From positions 1 to 64,000 of the forward strand of contig NZ_RFFG01000046.1 of assembly GCF_003696215.1 (NCBI RefSeq): 64,000 nucleotides of DNA. The letters run 5' to 3'. The position numbers and the translations under genes are program-made. Positions 8,235 to 20,464 of this stretch are shown one piece after another; the stretch's first letter is position 1, and each line of letters starts with the position of its first letter. The notes beneath the pieces are model-generated. The model made no database searches and had not been told where the DNA came from. It saw only the letters and a program-made list of their open reading frames with translations. This DNA is from Actinomadura harenae. GTDB lineage: Bacteria > Actinomycetota > Actinomycetes > Streptosporangiales > Streptosporangiaceae.

Positions 8235-8804
8235 TCAGCCGACCTGGCGTCCGACGCGGCGCGCGTCCATCTGCTCGCCGAGCTTGCGGAGCCGGAACGC
8301 CGCGCCGATCAGCACCGCGCCCATGACGATCGCGAACAGCCCGATCAGCCAGGCCACGGCGATCGCGCCGGAGACGGGCCAGATGAACAGCACGAGACCG
8401 AACAGCACCGACACCGCGCCCGCGGCGCCGAGCAGCCACGCGTCGTCCACCACCTTGCGGAGCCGGATCGCGCCGACGATCTCCAGGACGCCGGTGATCA
8501 GGGCCCAGGAGGCGATCAGCAGAAGCAGCACCAGCGCGGTGACACGGGGCCAGACGAAGGTCATCAGGCCGAGCAGGATGCCGCAGACCCCGGCGACGGC
8601 GAGCCAGCCGCGCGACTCGCCCTCGACGCCGGTGAACGCCCCGGCCAGCGCTACCACGCCGTCCACCAGGGCGTACGCGCCGAACAGGAGGGTGAGCGCC
8701 CAGACGGTGATGCCGGGCCAGAACAGGGCGAGCACCCCGAACAGGACGGCGAAGACGCCCCGGACGAGCAGCACCCACCAGTGGCGGCTGAGTTGACCGA
8801 TCAT
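8235..8804 (-). CDS. HdeD-family membrane protein
   Basis: 189 residues with about six transmembrane helices, typical of the HdeD/DUF308 acid-resistance membrane protein family. The repeated pattern is visible three times: VLFGVLALFWPGIT, ILLGLMTFVWPRVT and VLFGLVLFIWPVSG, each a helix with a Trp-Pro turn. Start ATG 8804 gives the natural MIGQLSRHWWVLLVRG N-terminus; a GTG-type extension to 8864 adds residues unlike the family. In enterobacteria HdeD helps acid survival; the role in actinomycetes is not established. It lies downstream of, and could be co-expressed with, the VIT1-like gene. Confidence 0.85.
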   Translation of the reverse strand: MIGQLSRHWWVLLVRGVFAVLFGVLALFWPGITVWALTLLFGAYALVDGVVALAGAFTGVEGESRGWLAVAGVCGILLGLMTFVWPRVTALVLLLLIASWALITGVLEIVGAIRLRKVVDDAWLLGAAGAVSVLFGLVLFIWPVSGAIAVAWLIGLFAIVMGAVLIGAAFRLRKLGEQMDARRVGRQVG

Positions 8805-8895
8805 GCCGGAGACCTGTCCGCGACCGGCTGCGGGCAACACCATCACCGCGCCCAGGATGGGCAAAATCGCACGAACAAGAAGATCAGGGCGGGCG

Positions 8896-9573
8896 TCAGG
8901 CGCCGATCAGGCTGCCCGCGACATAGGTGATCGCCATCGCGATCAGCCCGCCGAGGACGTTGCGCAGGACGGCCCGTCCCGGCGGCGCGCCCCCGAGGCG
9001 CGCGCTCGTCCAGCCGCAGATGACCAGCCCGATCACGACCGCGACGACCGTGACCCACACGCGCACCGACGGCGGCGGCAGGACGATCGCGAGCAGCGGC
9101 AGCAGCGCGCCGACGGTGAACGCGACGAAGCTCGCCAGCGCCGCCTCCCACGGGTTGGCCAGCCCGTAGGGGTCGACGCCGGCCTCCATCGCGGCGTGCG
9201 CGGCGAGCGGGTCGCGGGCCGTCAGCTCGAGCGCGACCTGCCGGGCCACCTTCGGCGTCAGCCCCTTGTCCACGTACGCCTGGGTCAGCTCGTCGAGCTC
9301 CTCCTCCGGCTCGTCCTCGAGCTCGCGCCGCTCGGTCGCCAGGAACGCGCGCTCGGTGTCGCGCTGGGTGCTGACCGAGACGTACTCGCCCGCCGCCATC
9401 GACAGCGATCCGGCGAGCAGGCCGGACAGGCCCGCGAGCAGCAGCGTCGACTCCTGGGCGGTCGCGCCCGCGACGCCGACGACGATGCCGGCGGTCGAGA
9501 CGATGCCGTCGTTCGCGCCGAGCACCCCGGCGCGCAGCCAGTTCAGGCGGTCGCTGAAGTTCTTCTGCTCCAC
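8896..9573 (-). CDS. VIT1/CCC1-family iron/manganese transporter
   Basis: 225 residues with the family layout: an N-terminal amphipathic segment and first helix (WLRAGVLGANDGIVSTAGIV), second helix with SMAAGEYVSVSTQRDTE, a charged acidic linker with the metal-binding-domain pattern (ERRELEDEPEEELDELT, residues about 80-130), then three C-terminal helices ending AMAITYVAGSLIGA. Family members move Fe2+ or Mn2+ across membranes for detoxification or storage. The Clp ATPase ends 4 nt before, so the two genes are likely co-transcribed. Confidence 0.9.
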   Translation of the reverse strand: MEQKNFSDRLNWLRAGVLGANDGIVSTAGIVVGVAGATAQESTLLLAGLSGLLAGSLSMAAGEYVSVSTQRDTERAFLATERRELEDEPEEELDELTQAYVDKGLTPKVARQVALELTARDPLAAHAAMEAGVDPYGLANPWEAALASFVAFTVGALLPLLAIVLPPPSVRVWVTVVAVVIGLVICGWTSARLGGAPPGRAVLRNVLGGLIAMAITYVAGSLIGA

Positions 9574-9577
9574 GGGA

Positions 9578-12142
<2,565 letters not shown>

Positions 12143-12199
12143 GAGATCCCCCCAAGAACGGCGACAAGGGGCTCGTTTCCGTCGAGGACGGGCCATAAC

Positions 12200-12218
12200 A
12201 CCAGGTCAGCCACCTGGT
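12200..12218. promoter_or_regulatory. Dyad upstream of Clp ATPase gene
   Basis: ACCAGGT-N5-ACCTGGT is a perfect 7-bp inverted repeat, 58-76 nt upstream of the Clp GTG. It is not a HAIR (HspR) or CIRCE (HrcA) sequence, so if it is an operator it belongs to another repressor. Confidence 0.4.
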
Positions 12219-12276
12219 TGGGTAAACAGCCGCCCGGTCGGCCCGCACGGCCCGCGCGCCCGGCGGCGCCGCCCCG

Positions 12277-12576
12277 TCAGTCTTGGGAGCGCCTGCGGCC
12301 TGCCTGGCGCATCGCCTTCTCCTTGGCCTTGTCGGCGGCGGAGCGGGCGCGGTGCAGGGCGCTCTGGGCCCAGGCGAACTCGGTGGCGAGGATCGCCAGG
12401 CCGAGGACGATGCCGAGGATGCCCGGCCCCGGCGTGACCATCATGACCACGCCGACGGCGAGGACGGAGGCGCCGACGACCAGCACACCGCCGCGCCAGG
12501 CGAGATGGGTCGCCCGGTTGCGGCGGACGTGCGCGCGAAATCGCGTCATCCGGCCGTTCGGTCGATCCTTTTCCAT
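12277..12576 (-). CDS. PGPGW-type small membrane protein (TIGR02611-like)
   Basis: 99 residues with two hydrophobic segments separated by the signature MVTPGPGILGIVLGLAIL (about 45-62), matching the PGPGW / TIGR02611 group of small actinobacterial membrane proteins of unknown function. Positively charged ends (RNRATHLAWRGG, KAKEKAMRQAGRRRSQD) suggest both termini face the cytoplasm. ATG 12576 is preferred; an in-frame GTG four codons earlier is also possible and neither has a clear RBS. The gene lies between the Clp ATPase and the SsgA-like gene, reading away from the latter. Confidence 0.75.
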   Translation of the reverse strand: MEKDRPNGRMTRFRAHVRRNRATHLAWRGGVLVVGASVLAVGVVMMVTPGPGILGIVLGLAILATEFAWAQSALHRARSAADKAKEKAMRQAGRRRSQD

Positions 12577-12913
12577 GTCAATAGCCACGCTTTTACCCAA
12601 GGTCAGGGGGTGATGGCCATGATGCGCATCGTGCCCGCTTTTATTCGGTCCGGGACGGGCCCTCCGGTGGTTGCACACGCGAGTCGGGTCCGTCTGGAGA
12701 ACACAACGACCCGGAGTGCCGAAATGATCCGATTGCCCAGGTCAAAGGCTAAATGTTCGGACGTGATATTGGTCACACGACACGCGGACGGCGGAATGTT
12801 CCCACAACTCGGCCCAGTTACGCGTCATAGATCGCGGGGACATCCGTGAGGGGAGTGAAGTTCCCACCCATCGCCCGCACCGCACCGCGGGACCGACGTC
12901 CGAAGGAATGGCC
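12577..12913. other. Divergent regulatory region, SsgA-like / PGPGW genes
   Basis: About 340 nt with locally lower GC and no credible gene. It must hold promoters for both flanking genes, but I cannot pick a convincing -35/-10 pair. GAAGGA (12902-12907) is the RBS of the SsgA-like gene. Confidence 0.35.
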
Positions 12914-13333
12914 ATGAACAGCAGCAGCACCACCGTCTCGGCCGAGCTGGGCCTCCGACTCGTCGTCCCCGACCGCACCACCGTCCCCCTGCTCGCCGGC
13001 CTGTCCTACGCGGCCGACGACCCCTACGCGATCCGGATGGCCTTCTACGTCGGCGACGACGAGCCGGTCGAATGGATCTTCGCGCGCGAGCTGCTGACCG
13101 TCGGCATCGTGCGCCGCGTCGGGGACGGCGACGTCGCGGTCTGGCCCTCGTCCGACGACGACGAGACCCTCGACATCGCGCTCAGCTCGCCGTTCGGCGA
13201 CGCGCTCTTCGAGGCGCCGCTCGGCCCGCTGGCCGACTTCCTGCACCGCACCTACCAGGTGGTGCCCGCCGGCCAGGAACCGCGCTTCATCGACATCGAC
13301 GCGGAGCTCGCCACGCTGCTCTGGTCGTCCTGA
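12914..13333 (+). CDS. SsgA-like sporulation/cell-division protein
   Basis: 139 residues matching the SsgA-like (SALP) family over the full length: SAELGLRLVVPDRTTVPL, YAADDPYAIRMAFYVG, VEWIFARELLTVG, VAVWPSSDDD, IALSSPFGDALFEAP and a C-terminal FIDIDAELATLLW. These proteins occur only in morphologically complex actinomycetes and control septum placement and spore-wall building; SsgB recruits FtsZ to sporulation septa. Length and the conserved VEW-FARDL core fit SsgB best, but I do not claim strict orthology. ATG 12914 is chosen over 12908 because GAAGGA then sits 6 nt upstream. Confidence 0.88.
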   Translation: MNSSSTTVSAELGLRLVVPDRTTVPLLAGLSYAADDPYAIRMAFYVGDDEPVEWIFARELLTVGIVRRVGDGDVAVWPSSDDDETLDIALSSPFGDALFEAPLGPLADFLHRTYQVVPAGQEPRFIDIDAELATLLWSS

Positions 13334-13342
13334 CCGGCGTCA

Positions 13343-13370
13343 GGGACGGCCAGGGCCCTCGGGCCGTCCC
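13343..13370. terminator. Hairpin between SsgA-like and sthA genes
   Basis: GGGACGGCC (13343-13351) pairs with GGCCGTCCC (13362-13370) around a 10-nt loop, between two convergent genes. Confidence 0.55.
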
Positions 13371-13402
13371 CGGACCGTCCGCCCGCGTGACGCGGCGGGA
13401 CT

Positions 13403-14908
13403 TCACTCCCCCGAATCCCCGCCCCCATCGACGACGCCCGCGACCGGGCCCGCGACCGGCCCGCCCGCGGGCCCGCCGGTCAGTTCGGTCAGTTCGGTCA
13501 GCCGCGCGACCTGGCGCATCTTGTTCATCGCGTCGAGCGCCGCGACCTTGTACGACTCCGCCAGCGTCGGATAGTTGAACACCGCGTTGACCAGGTAGTC
13601 CACGGTGCCACCGCAACCCATCACGGTCTGCCCGATATGCACCAGCTCGGTCGCGCCGGTGCCGAACACGTGGACGCCCAGCAGCGACCGGTCCTCCGGC
13701 GAGACCAGCAGCTTCAGCATCCCGTAGGAGTCCCCGATGATCTGGCCGCGGGCCAGCTCCCGGTACCGCGACACCCCGACCTCGAACGGGATCTTCGCCT
13801 CGGTCAGCTCGTCCTCGGTCCGCCCGACGAAGCTGATCTCGGGGATGGTGTAGATCCCGATCGGCTGCAGCTCGGCCATCCGGGCGACCGGCTCGCCGCA
13901 CGCGTGGTGCGCGGCGAGCCGTCCCTGCTCCATGGACGTCGCGGCCAGGGACGGGAAGCCGATCACGTCGCCGACCGCGTAGATGTGCGGGACCTCGGTG
14001 GCGTAGTGGGCGTCGACCTTGATCCGCCCGCGCCGGTCCGCGCCCAGGCCCGCCGCCTCCAGGTTCAGCCCGTCGGTCTGGCCCTGCCGTCCGGCCGAGT
14101 ACATGACGGTGTCGGCCGGGATGCGCTTGCCGCTCTCCAGGACGGTGATCACGCCCCCGCCGTGCCGCTCCACGGCCACGACGGCCTCCCGGAACCGGAA
14201 GGTGACCGCGAGGTCGCGCAGGTGGTACTTGAGGGCCTCGACGATCTCCAGGTCGCAGAAGTCGAGCATCCGCTCGCGCCGCTCGACCACGGTGACCTTG
14301 GTGCCGAGGGCGGCGAACATCGAGGCGTACTCGATCCCGATCACGCCCGCGCCGACCACGACCATGGACTGCGGGATGCGCTCCAGGTGGATGATGCCGT
14401 CGGAGTCGATCACCGTCCGGTCGTCGAAGGCCACCGTGTCCGGACGCGCCGGGCGGGTGCCCGTGGCGATGACGATCCGCTCGGCGCTCACCTTCGTCTC
14501 GCGCCCGGAGTCCTCGGCGGACACGCCGGACGTCACGCCGACCGTGTGCGGGTCGAGGAACCGCCCGGTGCCGGGCAGGACGGTGACGTGGTTGCGGGCG
14601 AGCTGGCTGCGCACCACGTCGACCTCGCGGCCGACGACGTGCCGGGTTCGCATCCCGAGGTCGGCGACGGTGATGTCCTCCTTGACCCGGTAGCTCTGCC
14701 CGTACAGCTCCCGCTGGCTGAGCCCGGTGAGGTACAGCACCGCCTCGCGCAGCGTCTTGGACGGGATCGTCCCGGTGTTGATGCAGACGCCGCCGATCAT
14801 GTCGCGGCGGTCCACCACGGCCACCCGCCGCCCCAGTTTCGCCGCCGCGATGGCGGCGCGCTGCCCGCCGGGACCCGAGCCGAGCACAAGCATGTCGAAG
14901 TCGTACAC
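13403..14908 (-). CDS. sthA: Soluble Si-specific NAD(P)+ transhydrogenase
   Basis: 501-residue FAD flavoprotein of the pyridine nucleotide-disulphide oxidoreductase family that moves reducing equivalents between NADPH and NAD+. FAD binding: [20 protein letters not shown] at the N-terminus. The usual redox disulphide is replaced by [18 protein letters not shown], with a single Cys, which is the mark of SthA rather than lipoamide dehydrogenase. NAD binding: [21 protein letters not shown] near residue 180. Dimerisation domain: [13 protein letters not shown] then [13 protein letters not shown]. The GTG start has GAGGGG almost touching it, and CACACT lies 7 nt upstream, so translation could be leaderless. 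Confidence 0.93.
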   Translation of the reverse strand: MYDFDMLVLGSGPGGQRAAIAAAKLGRRVAVVDRRDMIGGVCINTGTIPSKTLREAVLYLTGLSQRELYGQSYRVKEDITVADLGMRTRHVVGREVDVVRSQLARNHVTVLPGTGRFLDPHTVGVTSGVSAEDSGRETKVSAERIVIATGTRPARPDTVAFDDRTVIDSDGIIHLERIPQSMVVVGAGVIGIEYASMFAALGTKVTVVERRERMLDFCDLEIVEALKYHLRDLAVTFRFREAVVAVERHGGGVITVLESGKRIPADTVMYSAGRQGQTDGLNLEAAGLGADRRGRIKVDAHYATEVPHIYAVGDVIGFPSLAATSMEQGRLAAHHACGEPVARMAELQPIGIYTIPEISFVGRTEDELTEAKIPFEVGVSRYRELARGQIIGDSYGMLKLLVSPEDRSLLGVHVFGTGATELVHIGQTVMGCGGTVDYLVNAVFNYPTLAESYKVAALDAMNKMRQVARLTELTELTGGPAGGPVAGPVAGVVDGGGDSGE

Positions 14909-15012
14909 GCCCCTCAGTGTGGCGAAGGTCCGCTGTTTCCATAAGACCCGGCAAGACCCGACTTGGAATGATCTTTAGGCTGGGGCGGAACGAGCGGGGG
15001 TAGGCAGTGGGC

Positions 15013-15831
15013 ATGGAGATGCTGGGCGTCGACGTGGGTGGATCGGGCATCAAGGGCGCGCCCGTCGATCTGGGCACGGGCGAGCTGACCGCGGAGCGGC
15101 TGCGGGTGCCGACCCCGGAGCCGTCCGCCCCGGCGGCGGTCGCGGCCGCGGTGGCGCAGGTCGTCGAGCACTTCGGCGGGGACGGCCCGGTCGGGGTGAC
15201 CTTCCCCGGCGTGGTCGTCGACGGCACGACCCTGACCGCCGCGAACGTGAACCACGGCTGGATCGGACTGGACGCGGCGGAGCTGCTCGGCCGCGCCACC
15301 GGACGCCGGGTCACCCTCCTCAACGACGCCGACGCCGCCGGGATCGCGGAGATGACGCACGGCGCGGGCCGGGGACGGGCGGGGACGGTCGTCCTGCTGA
15401 CGCTCGGCACCGGCATCGGCAGCGCCCTGTTCGTGGACGGGACACTCGTGCCCAACACCGAGTTCGGCCACATCGAGATCCGTGGCAAGGACGCCGAGCA
15501 CCGCGCGGCCGCGCGGGTCCGCAAGGACAAGGACCTCACCTGGGAGCAGTGGGCCGAGCGGCTCAGCGAGTACCTCCAGCGGCTGGAGGGCCTGATCAGC
15601 CCGTCGCTGATCGTCCTCGGCGGGGGCGTGAGCCGCAAGGCCGACAAGTTCGTCCCGCTGATCGAGGGGGTACGGGCGCCGATCGTGCCCGCCGCCCTGC
15701 GGAACACGGCCGGGATCGTCGGCGCGGCGATGGCCGCGGCGAGGACGGCCGGGCCCGTCCAGGCCCACACCACCGCCCCCGCCACCGCCCCCGCCACGGC
15801 CTCCGACACGGCCCCGGCCTCGGCCTGGTGA
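15013..15831 (+). CDS. ppgK: Polyphosphate glucokinase
   Basis: 272 residues (ROK-type). It phosphorylates glucose to glucose-6-phosphate using polyphosphate, often also ATP, in the cytoplasm. Visible motifs: phosphate loop [37 protein letters not shown] with the catalytic Asp, [19 protein letters not shown] and the basic stretch [19 protein letters not shown] typical of PpgK. The last ~25 residues are a low-complexity Thr/Ala/Pro tail. ATG 15013 is preferred because GGGGGTAGG ends 8 nt before it; GTG 15007 is the alternative. Confidence 0.92.
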   Translation: MEMLGVDVGGSGIKGAPVDLGTGELTAERLRVPTPEPSAPAAVAAAVAQVVEHFGGDGPVGVTFPGVVVDGTTLTAANVNHGWIGLDAAELLGRATGRRVTLLNDADAAGIAEMTHGAGRGRAGTVVLLTLGTGIGSALFVDGTLVPNTEFGHIEIRGKDAEHRAAARVRKDKDLTWEQWAERLSEYLQRLEGLISPSLIVLGGGVSRKADKFVPLIEGVRAPIVPAALRNTAGIVGAAMAAARTAGPVQAHTTAPATAPATASDTAPASAW

Positions 15832-15875
15832 CCGGCTCCGGCCGGGCGGAGCGAACGCCGCCCGGCCGGAACCGG
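15832..15875. terminator. 18-bp hairpin between ppgK and GH38 genes
   Basis: Arms 15832-15849 and 15858-15875 pair over 18 bp with one mismatch and an 8-nt loop. It separates convergent genes and should end both transcripts. Confidence 0.75.
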
Positions 15876-15876
15876 A

Positions 15877-18195
15877 TCAGCCGAGGGCGACCGTCGCGAT
15901 CTCCCAGGGGCGCAGCGGCAGGACGAGACGTCCAGGCGCCGCCTCCGGCTCCCCGGTCGGACCGCCCGCCAGGTCGCAGCGGGTCGCCGAGGTGAAGTCG
16001 CCGGTCACGACCGCCTCGCCCGGCTCGGGGCGCTCGTTCACCACGCGCAGTTCGAGCTGGCCACCGCGGCGGCGCAGGGACGACAGGACCACGCCGTCCC
16101 CCTCGATCCCGATTCCGGAGCGGGGCTCCGGCGCGCCCTCCGGCGCGGTGCCCGCCACGGCCTTCAGCTCGTGCCCGTACAGCTCGGCCGCCGCGAGCAC
16201 CTCGGGCCCGGGACGGTCGCCGTCGTAGCGCATCAGGCCCAGCTCGAAGACGTGGCGGCCGGGGCACTGGGCGTCGGGGACGGCGACCTGCGGCCCGGCG
16301 GGCTCCTCGCGCAGGCCGTTGTCGTCGCGCGACAGCCAGTTCACCGACCGGAGCAGCGTCAGCGCGAGCTCGGTGCCGTCGTTGACGACCTCGTACTCGG
16401 TGACGTGCCGGAGCAGCACCGCGAGGCCGCCCGCCGCGACGAACGCGTGCGCGGAGAACGTCGGGAGCGGGACCTCGCCGTGCCCGCCCTCGCCGGTCAG
16501 GCCGCGCTCGACGACGGCGAACTGCCCCTCGCCGAACGAGGTCGCCGCGCGGCGCGGCAGCCGCAGGTGCAGCCGGACGCGGTGGTCGCGGGAGGGGTTG
16601 TCGAACGCGACGGACATCCGCGTGAACGGCTCGTCCGCGTGGACCTCCGCGAGCGTCCGCACGGCGACCCTCGCCGACGCGTCCGAACGGCCGTCCACCT
16701 CGGCCTCGACGGGCCATCTGTACTCGCGGGTGACCGCCACGGACGCGACGAGCGGCCCGGTCTCGACGACCTCGACGCGCTCGGACAGCGGCTCGTCCAC
16801 CAGGACGTCGCGCTTGGGCGGCGCGTAGTTGTAGGAGTCGCCGATGTCGCCGCCGTCCACGATCCGGCCGAGGTCCCGGAGGTCGACCAGGTCGTTGCGC
16901 GGACGGTCCGCCTCGACGCGCGCCGGGTGCCGCGGCTCGACGGCCGCGGCCTCGACGGTCGCGACGCCGAGCGGCGGAACCTCCACCAGCACCGGCTCGC
17001 CGACGCGGACCACGCCGCGCCGCCGCACCGGCGACGGGTTCACGACCAGGTGCCCGTCCCTGCCGACCTCGGCCGCCAGACGCCCGGTGACCAGGTCGAA
17101 CACGGCGTGCCCGAGCTGCTCGGCCTCGGCCATGCGGGCGGCGACCTGCTGCGCGGTCGCGTCGCTGCCGCATCCGGTGACCGAGTCGTGGCAGCTCACC
17201 TCGATCAGCTTCCGCCACGCCAGTTCGAGGAACCGGTCGGCCGAGCCGTCCGGGAGCCAGAGCGCGGCGAGCGGTTCGGCGTAGCGGGCGACGCGCCGTT
17301 CGGCCGCGCCCATCGCCGCCTTCAGCGGGATCCGGACGGAGAACACGCCGGGCAGGATGTTCGCGCGCGCGTGCGAGCGCATCTCGCCCTCGACCACGGG
17401 CAGGCCGTCGAGGGAGCCGTCCGTGAGGAACTCGCCCAGCGTCGCCAGCCGCATGGGCAGCGAGGCGTTCTCGACCTGCTCGGCGAGGTCGGCGGCCGGG
17501 GCGGTGTGGTCCGATCCGTACATCGCCAGCGACGGCCCGCCCTCGGGACGCCACTCGCGCAGCCAGGCCGCGACCTCCTCGGCGCGCTCGTCCACCAGGC
17601 CCGCGTCGCCGAACATGTGGACGGCGTTGCCGTAGCCGCCCGGCAGGTACTCGGTGCGGACCCGCGACCCGTCCGGGGCCTGCCAGGCGAACGCGTGCGT
17701 CGTCACCCGCGCCGGGACGCCGCGCCACACGCACGCCCGGTCGATCCCGAACCCGCGCAGGATCTGCGGCATCTGCGCGATGTGCCCGAACATGTCGGGC
17801 AGGTAGCCGAGCCGCATCGCGCCGCCGAGGTCGTCCGCGCGGCGCAGGCCGAGCTCCAGGTTCCGGACGATCGTCTCGCCCGAGCACAGGAACTCGTCCA
17901 TGAGGATCTGCCACGGCCCGACCGCGAGCCGCCCCTCCCGGACGAGGCGCCCGACCAGTTCCGCGCGCTCGGGCCGGATCTCCAGGTAGTCGTCCACGGC
18001 GGCCATCTGGCCGTCCAGGGTGAACCGCAGCCGGGGGTCGCGGTCCATCCGCTCGAGCACGTCGTCCAGCAGTCCGACCAGCCGCAGCCGGAACCGCTGG
18101 AACGGCAGGTACCACTCCCGGTCCCAGTGCGTGTGCGGGACCACCACCAGACCTTCGTCGTTCGCCGAGTCGTTCGCCGAGTCCGTCAACCGCAT
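15877..18195 (-). CDS. Alpha-mannosidase, glycoside hydrolase family 38
   Basis: 772 residues. The catalytic domain begins with the zinc-binding VVVPHTHWDREWYLPFQRF, followed by the family motif RLGYLPDMFGHIAQMPQ, which carries the nucleophile Asp, and by CHDSVTGCGSDAT with a further zinc ligand. The C-terminal half (from about 430) is the beta-sandwich region. No signal peptide: it cleaves imported alpha-mannosides inside the cell. Its ATG overlaps the stop of the PHP gene by 10 nt, so it is the last gene of the six-gene sugar operon starting at 23634. Substrate linkage cannot be told from sequence. Confidence 0.92.
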   Translation of the reverse strand: MRLTDSANDSANDEGLVVVPHTHWDREWYLPFQRFRLRLVGLLDDVLERMDRDPRLRFTLDGQMAAVDDYLEIRPERAELVGRLVREGRLAVGPWQILMDEFLCSGETIVRNLELGLRRADDLGGAMRLGYLPDMFGHIAQMPQILRGFGIDRACVWRGVPARVTTHAFAWQAPDGSRVRTEYLPGGYGNAVHMFGDAGLVDERAEEVAAWLREWRPEGGPSLAMYGSDHTAPAADLAEQVENASLPMRLATLGEFLTDGSLDGLPVVEGEMRSHARANILPGVFSVRIPLKAAMGAAERRVARYAEPLAALWLPDGSADRFLELAWRKLIEVSCHDSVTGCGSDATAQQVAARMAEAEQLGHAVFDLVTGRLAAEVGRDGHLVVNPSPVRRRGVVRVGEPVLVEVPPLGVATVEAAAVEPRHPARVEADRPRNDLVDLRDLGRIVDGGDIGDSYNYAPPKRDVLVDEPLSERVEVVETGPLVASVAVTREYRWPVEAEVDGRSDASARVAVRTLAEVHADEPFTRMSVAFDNPSRDHRVRLHLRLPRRAATSFGEGQFAVVERGLTGEGGHGEVPLPTFSAHAFVAAGGLAVLLRHVTEYEVVNDGTELALTLLRSVNWLSRDDNGLREEPAGPQVAVPDAQCPGRHVFELGLMRYDGDRPGPEVLAAAELYGHELKAVAGTAPEGAPEPRSGIGIEGDGVVLSSLRRRGGQLELRVVNERPEPGEAVVTGDFTSATRCDLAGGPTGEPEAAPGRLVLPLRPWEIATVALG

Positions 18196-19388
18196 AGTGC
18201 GATCACCTCGTTCCTGTCAGTTTCGAGGCGGTGTGTTCCTGTTCCGAGAGCGGGCAGCGTCACCCGGTCGCCGCGCACGGCCGCGCGCCGTCCGTCCGGC
18301 CCGCACAGGACGGTCCCGTCGGCGTCCAGCGCGTGCAGCTCGTCGCCGAGCCGCAGCAGGATCGGGCCGCCGCGCGGGCCGGGGGTGACGGCGGTCCGCC
18401 CGGCCGCGATCGCCGCGACGACCGCCTCCGGGGAGTCGTCCTCGGCGAGCACCCAGGTGGTCGGCTCGCCGAGCGTCTTGTGCTGGGACGGGTCGTGGAA
18501 GTCGCTGCCGCCGAGCGCGACCGTGTCGTCCCGCCAGAGCGCGGCCCACGCGAGCGGCGCGCCCCACGTCCGATCCCACCAGGACGAGTGCCACAGCTCC
18601 ACGTGCCGGGGCCGGGCGCCCGGCGGGACGTCGTGCCGCCACGCGCAGTCCCCCGACAGCGGATGGTTGATCGACAGCACGCCGCCGTCGCCCGGATCCC
18701 ACTCGGCCGCCGGGCGCCGGAAGTCGATCCAGCCGACGTCGCCGAACACGTTCGCGTGCCCGTAGTCGGTCGTGACCTCCTGCCCCGGGACCAGCACGAT
18801 CCCCGCGTGCTTGGACACCCCGGGCAGCTCCGGATGGTGGCTGACCGTGTTGTGGTCGGTGACGGCGAGGAAGTCCAGGCCCTGCCGCACCGCGAGCCCG
18901 GCCAGCTCGGGCACGGTCAGCGTCCCGTCGCTGTGCACGGTGTGCGCGTGCAGGTCACCGGCCAGCCACCGCGTCCCGGACGGCTCGGGCAGCCCGTCCC
19001 GCCGCGCCGGACGATCCGTCACGGCGGGCGGCACCGGCGTCTCCGGACGCTCCGGCGCGCGGTCGTGCAGCGTGACCGTGACCTCGTACGGAGTGCCGTC
19101 CGGCGGGATCCGGTGCAGCCGCAGCCACACGTGCCACTCCCCCGGTTCCAGCTCACCGGGCAGGTAGCCGGGCGTCGCCCAGTCGGCGGCGATCGTGTAG
19201 GTGTCCCGCGCGCCGCCCGACCAGCCCCGGAACCCGTCCGGACCGCCGCACCCGAGATCGATCACGCCGCCCGTGAAACCCAGCCGGACGGTCAGGGCCG
19301 CCGTCCCCGGCGGCACCTCGAACGGCACCTCGCGCATGATCCGCTCCAGCCGGTCCTCGAGCGTCCACACCCCCTCGAAGCGGATCAT
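18186..19388 (-). CDS. CehA/McbA-type metallo-hydrolase, PHP domain
   Basis: 400 residues. An N-terminal beta-sandwich domain (about 1-150, GVWTLEDRLERIMREVPFEV at the start) precedes a PHP-superfamily metal-dependent phosphoesterase domain with LAGDLHAHTVHSDGTL, FLAVTDHNTVSHH, VLVPGQEVTTDYGHAN and LGGSDFHD, which supply the His/Asp metal ligands. CehA/McbA-family proteins cleave phosphoesters or related bonds. ATGA overlap with the ABC ATPase gene and a 10-nt overlap with the alpha-mannosidase gene show translational coupling. Inference: it may remove a phosphate or phosphodiester from the imported glycan before the mannosidase acts. Confidence 0.88.
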   Translation of the reverse strand: MIRFEGVWTLEDRLERIMREVPFEVPPGTAALTVRLGFTGGVIDLGCGGPDGFRGWSGGARDTYTIAADWATPGYLPGELEPGEWHVWLRLHRIPPDGTPYEVTVTLHDRAPERPETPVPPAVTDRPARRDGLPEPSGTRWLAGDLHAHTVHSDGTLTVPELAGLAVRQGLDFLAVTDHNTVSHHPELPGVSKHAGIVLVPGQEVTTDYGHANVFGDVGWIDFRRPAAEWDPGDGGVLSINHPLSGDCAWRHDVPPGARPRHVELWHSSWWDRTWGAPLAWAALWRDDTVALGGSDFHDPSQHKTLGEPTTWVLAEDDSPEAVVAAIAAGRTAVTPGPRGGPILLRLGDELHALDADGTVLCGPDGRRAAVRGDRVTLPALGTGTHRLETDRNEVIALCG

Positions 19389-20464
19389 GCCGCCGCCGTC
19401 ACGTCGTCGGTCATCAGTTCTCCTTCGCGGTAGAGCAGGGAACGGCCCGGGCGGGGGCTCGCCCAGCCCTCGTCCCCGGGCCGGGGTTCGGCGTCCTCGG
19501 GGACGACGACGCGCACGGGCGCGCCGCCCTCCGTCTCCAGGGTCACCAGTGAGCTGGTACCCAGGTTCTCGATGACCACGACTCGCCCGTGGAACGCCGC
19601 GTCCACGGGCGCCGGGGAGTAGTCGAGGTACTCGGGCCGGACGCCGAACACGACCGGCGCGCCGTCCTCGACCCGCACCGGCGGGCGCAGCCGCGCCCCG
19701 GCCGCCTCGACCAGGCCGTTCACCACCCGCGCGTCCACGAGGTTCATCGGGGTCGAGCCGATGAACGAGGCGACGAACAGGTTCGCGGGCCGCCGGAACA
19801 CCTCGGCGGGCGTCCCGACCTGCCGGATCCGCCCGGTCTCCATGACCGCGATCCGGTCGGCCATCGCGAGCGCCTCGGCCTGGTCGTGCGTGACGAACAG
19901 CGTCGTCACGCCCAGCTCGTGCTGGAGCTTCTTCAGGAACGTGCGGGCCTCCAGGCGCAGCCGCGCGTCGAGGTTGGACAGCGGCTCGTCCAGCAGGAAC
20001 ACCGCCGGGCGCGCCGCCATCGCACGGGCCAGCGCGACCCGCTGCTGCTGCCCGCCGCTCAGCTCCGCCGGACGGCGTTCCAGCAGGCCGGCGAGCCCGA
20101 GCGACTCCGCGACGCCGGCCGCCGCCGCGCGCCGCTCGTCCTTGGGCGCCTTCTTGATCCGCAGCGGGTAGGCGATGTTGTCGGCGACGGTCATGTGCGG
20201 GAACAGCGCGTAGTCCTGGAAGACCATGCCGACGTCGCGGCGTCCCGGCGGCAGCCGCGTCACGTCGCGGTCGCCGATCCGGACCGTCCCGGACGTCGCG
20301 GTCTCCAGCCCCGCGATCGTCCGCAGCAGCGTCGTCTTCCCGCACCCGGACGGCCCGAGCAGCGCGAAGAACGCGCCGTCCGGGACGGCCAGGTCCAGCC
20401 CGTCCACGGCCCGGACGCCGCCCGGGTAGTCCTTGGTCAGCGCGCTCAGTTCGACCCCGGTCAC
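19385..20464 (-). CDS. Sugar ABC transporter ATP-binding protein
   Basis: 359 residues. Nucleotide-binding domain with Walker [19 protein letters not shown] (about 35-52), Q-loop [12 protein letters not shown], signature [16 protein letters not shown], Walker [19 protein letters not shown] and the switch His of [14 protein letters not shown]-terminal TOBE-like domain (about 240-359) is typical of MalK/UgpC/potA-type ATPases. Unlike many actinomycetes, which use one shared MsiK for several sugar porters, this operon carries its own ATPase. GTG start overlaps the permease stop (GTGA). Confidence 0.93.
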   Translation of the reverse strand: MTGVELSALTKDYPGGVRAVDGLDLAVPDGAFFALLGPSGCGKTTLLRTIAGLETATSGTVRIGDRDVTRLPPGRRDVGMVFQDYALFPHMTVADNIAYPLRIKKAPKDERRAAAAGVAESLGLAGLLERRPAELSGGQQQRVALARAMAARPAVFLLDEPLSNLDARLRLEARTFLKKLQHELGVTTLFVTHDQAEALAMADRIAVMETGRIRQVGTPAEVFRRPANLFVASFIGSTPMNLVDARVVNGLVEAAGARLRPPVRVEDGAPVVFGVRPEYLDYSPAPVDAAFHGRVVVIENLGTSSLVTLETEGGAPVRVVVPEDAEPRPGDEGWASPRPGRSLLYREGELMTDDVTAAA

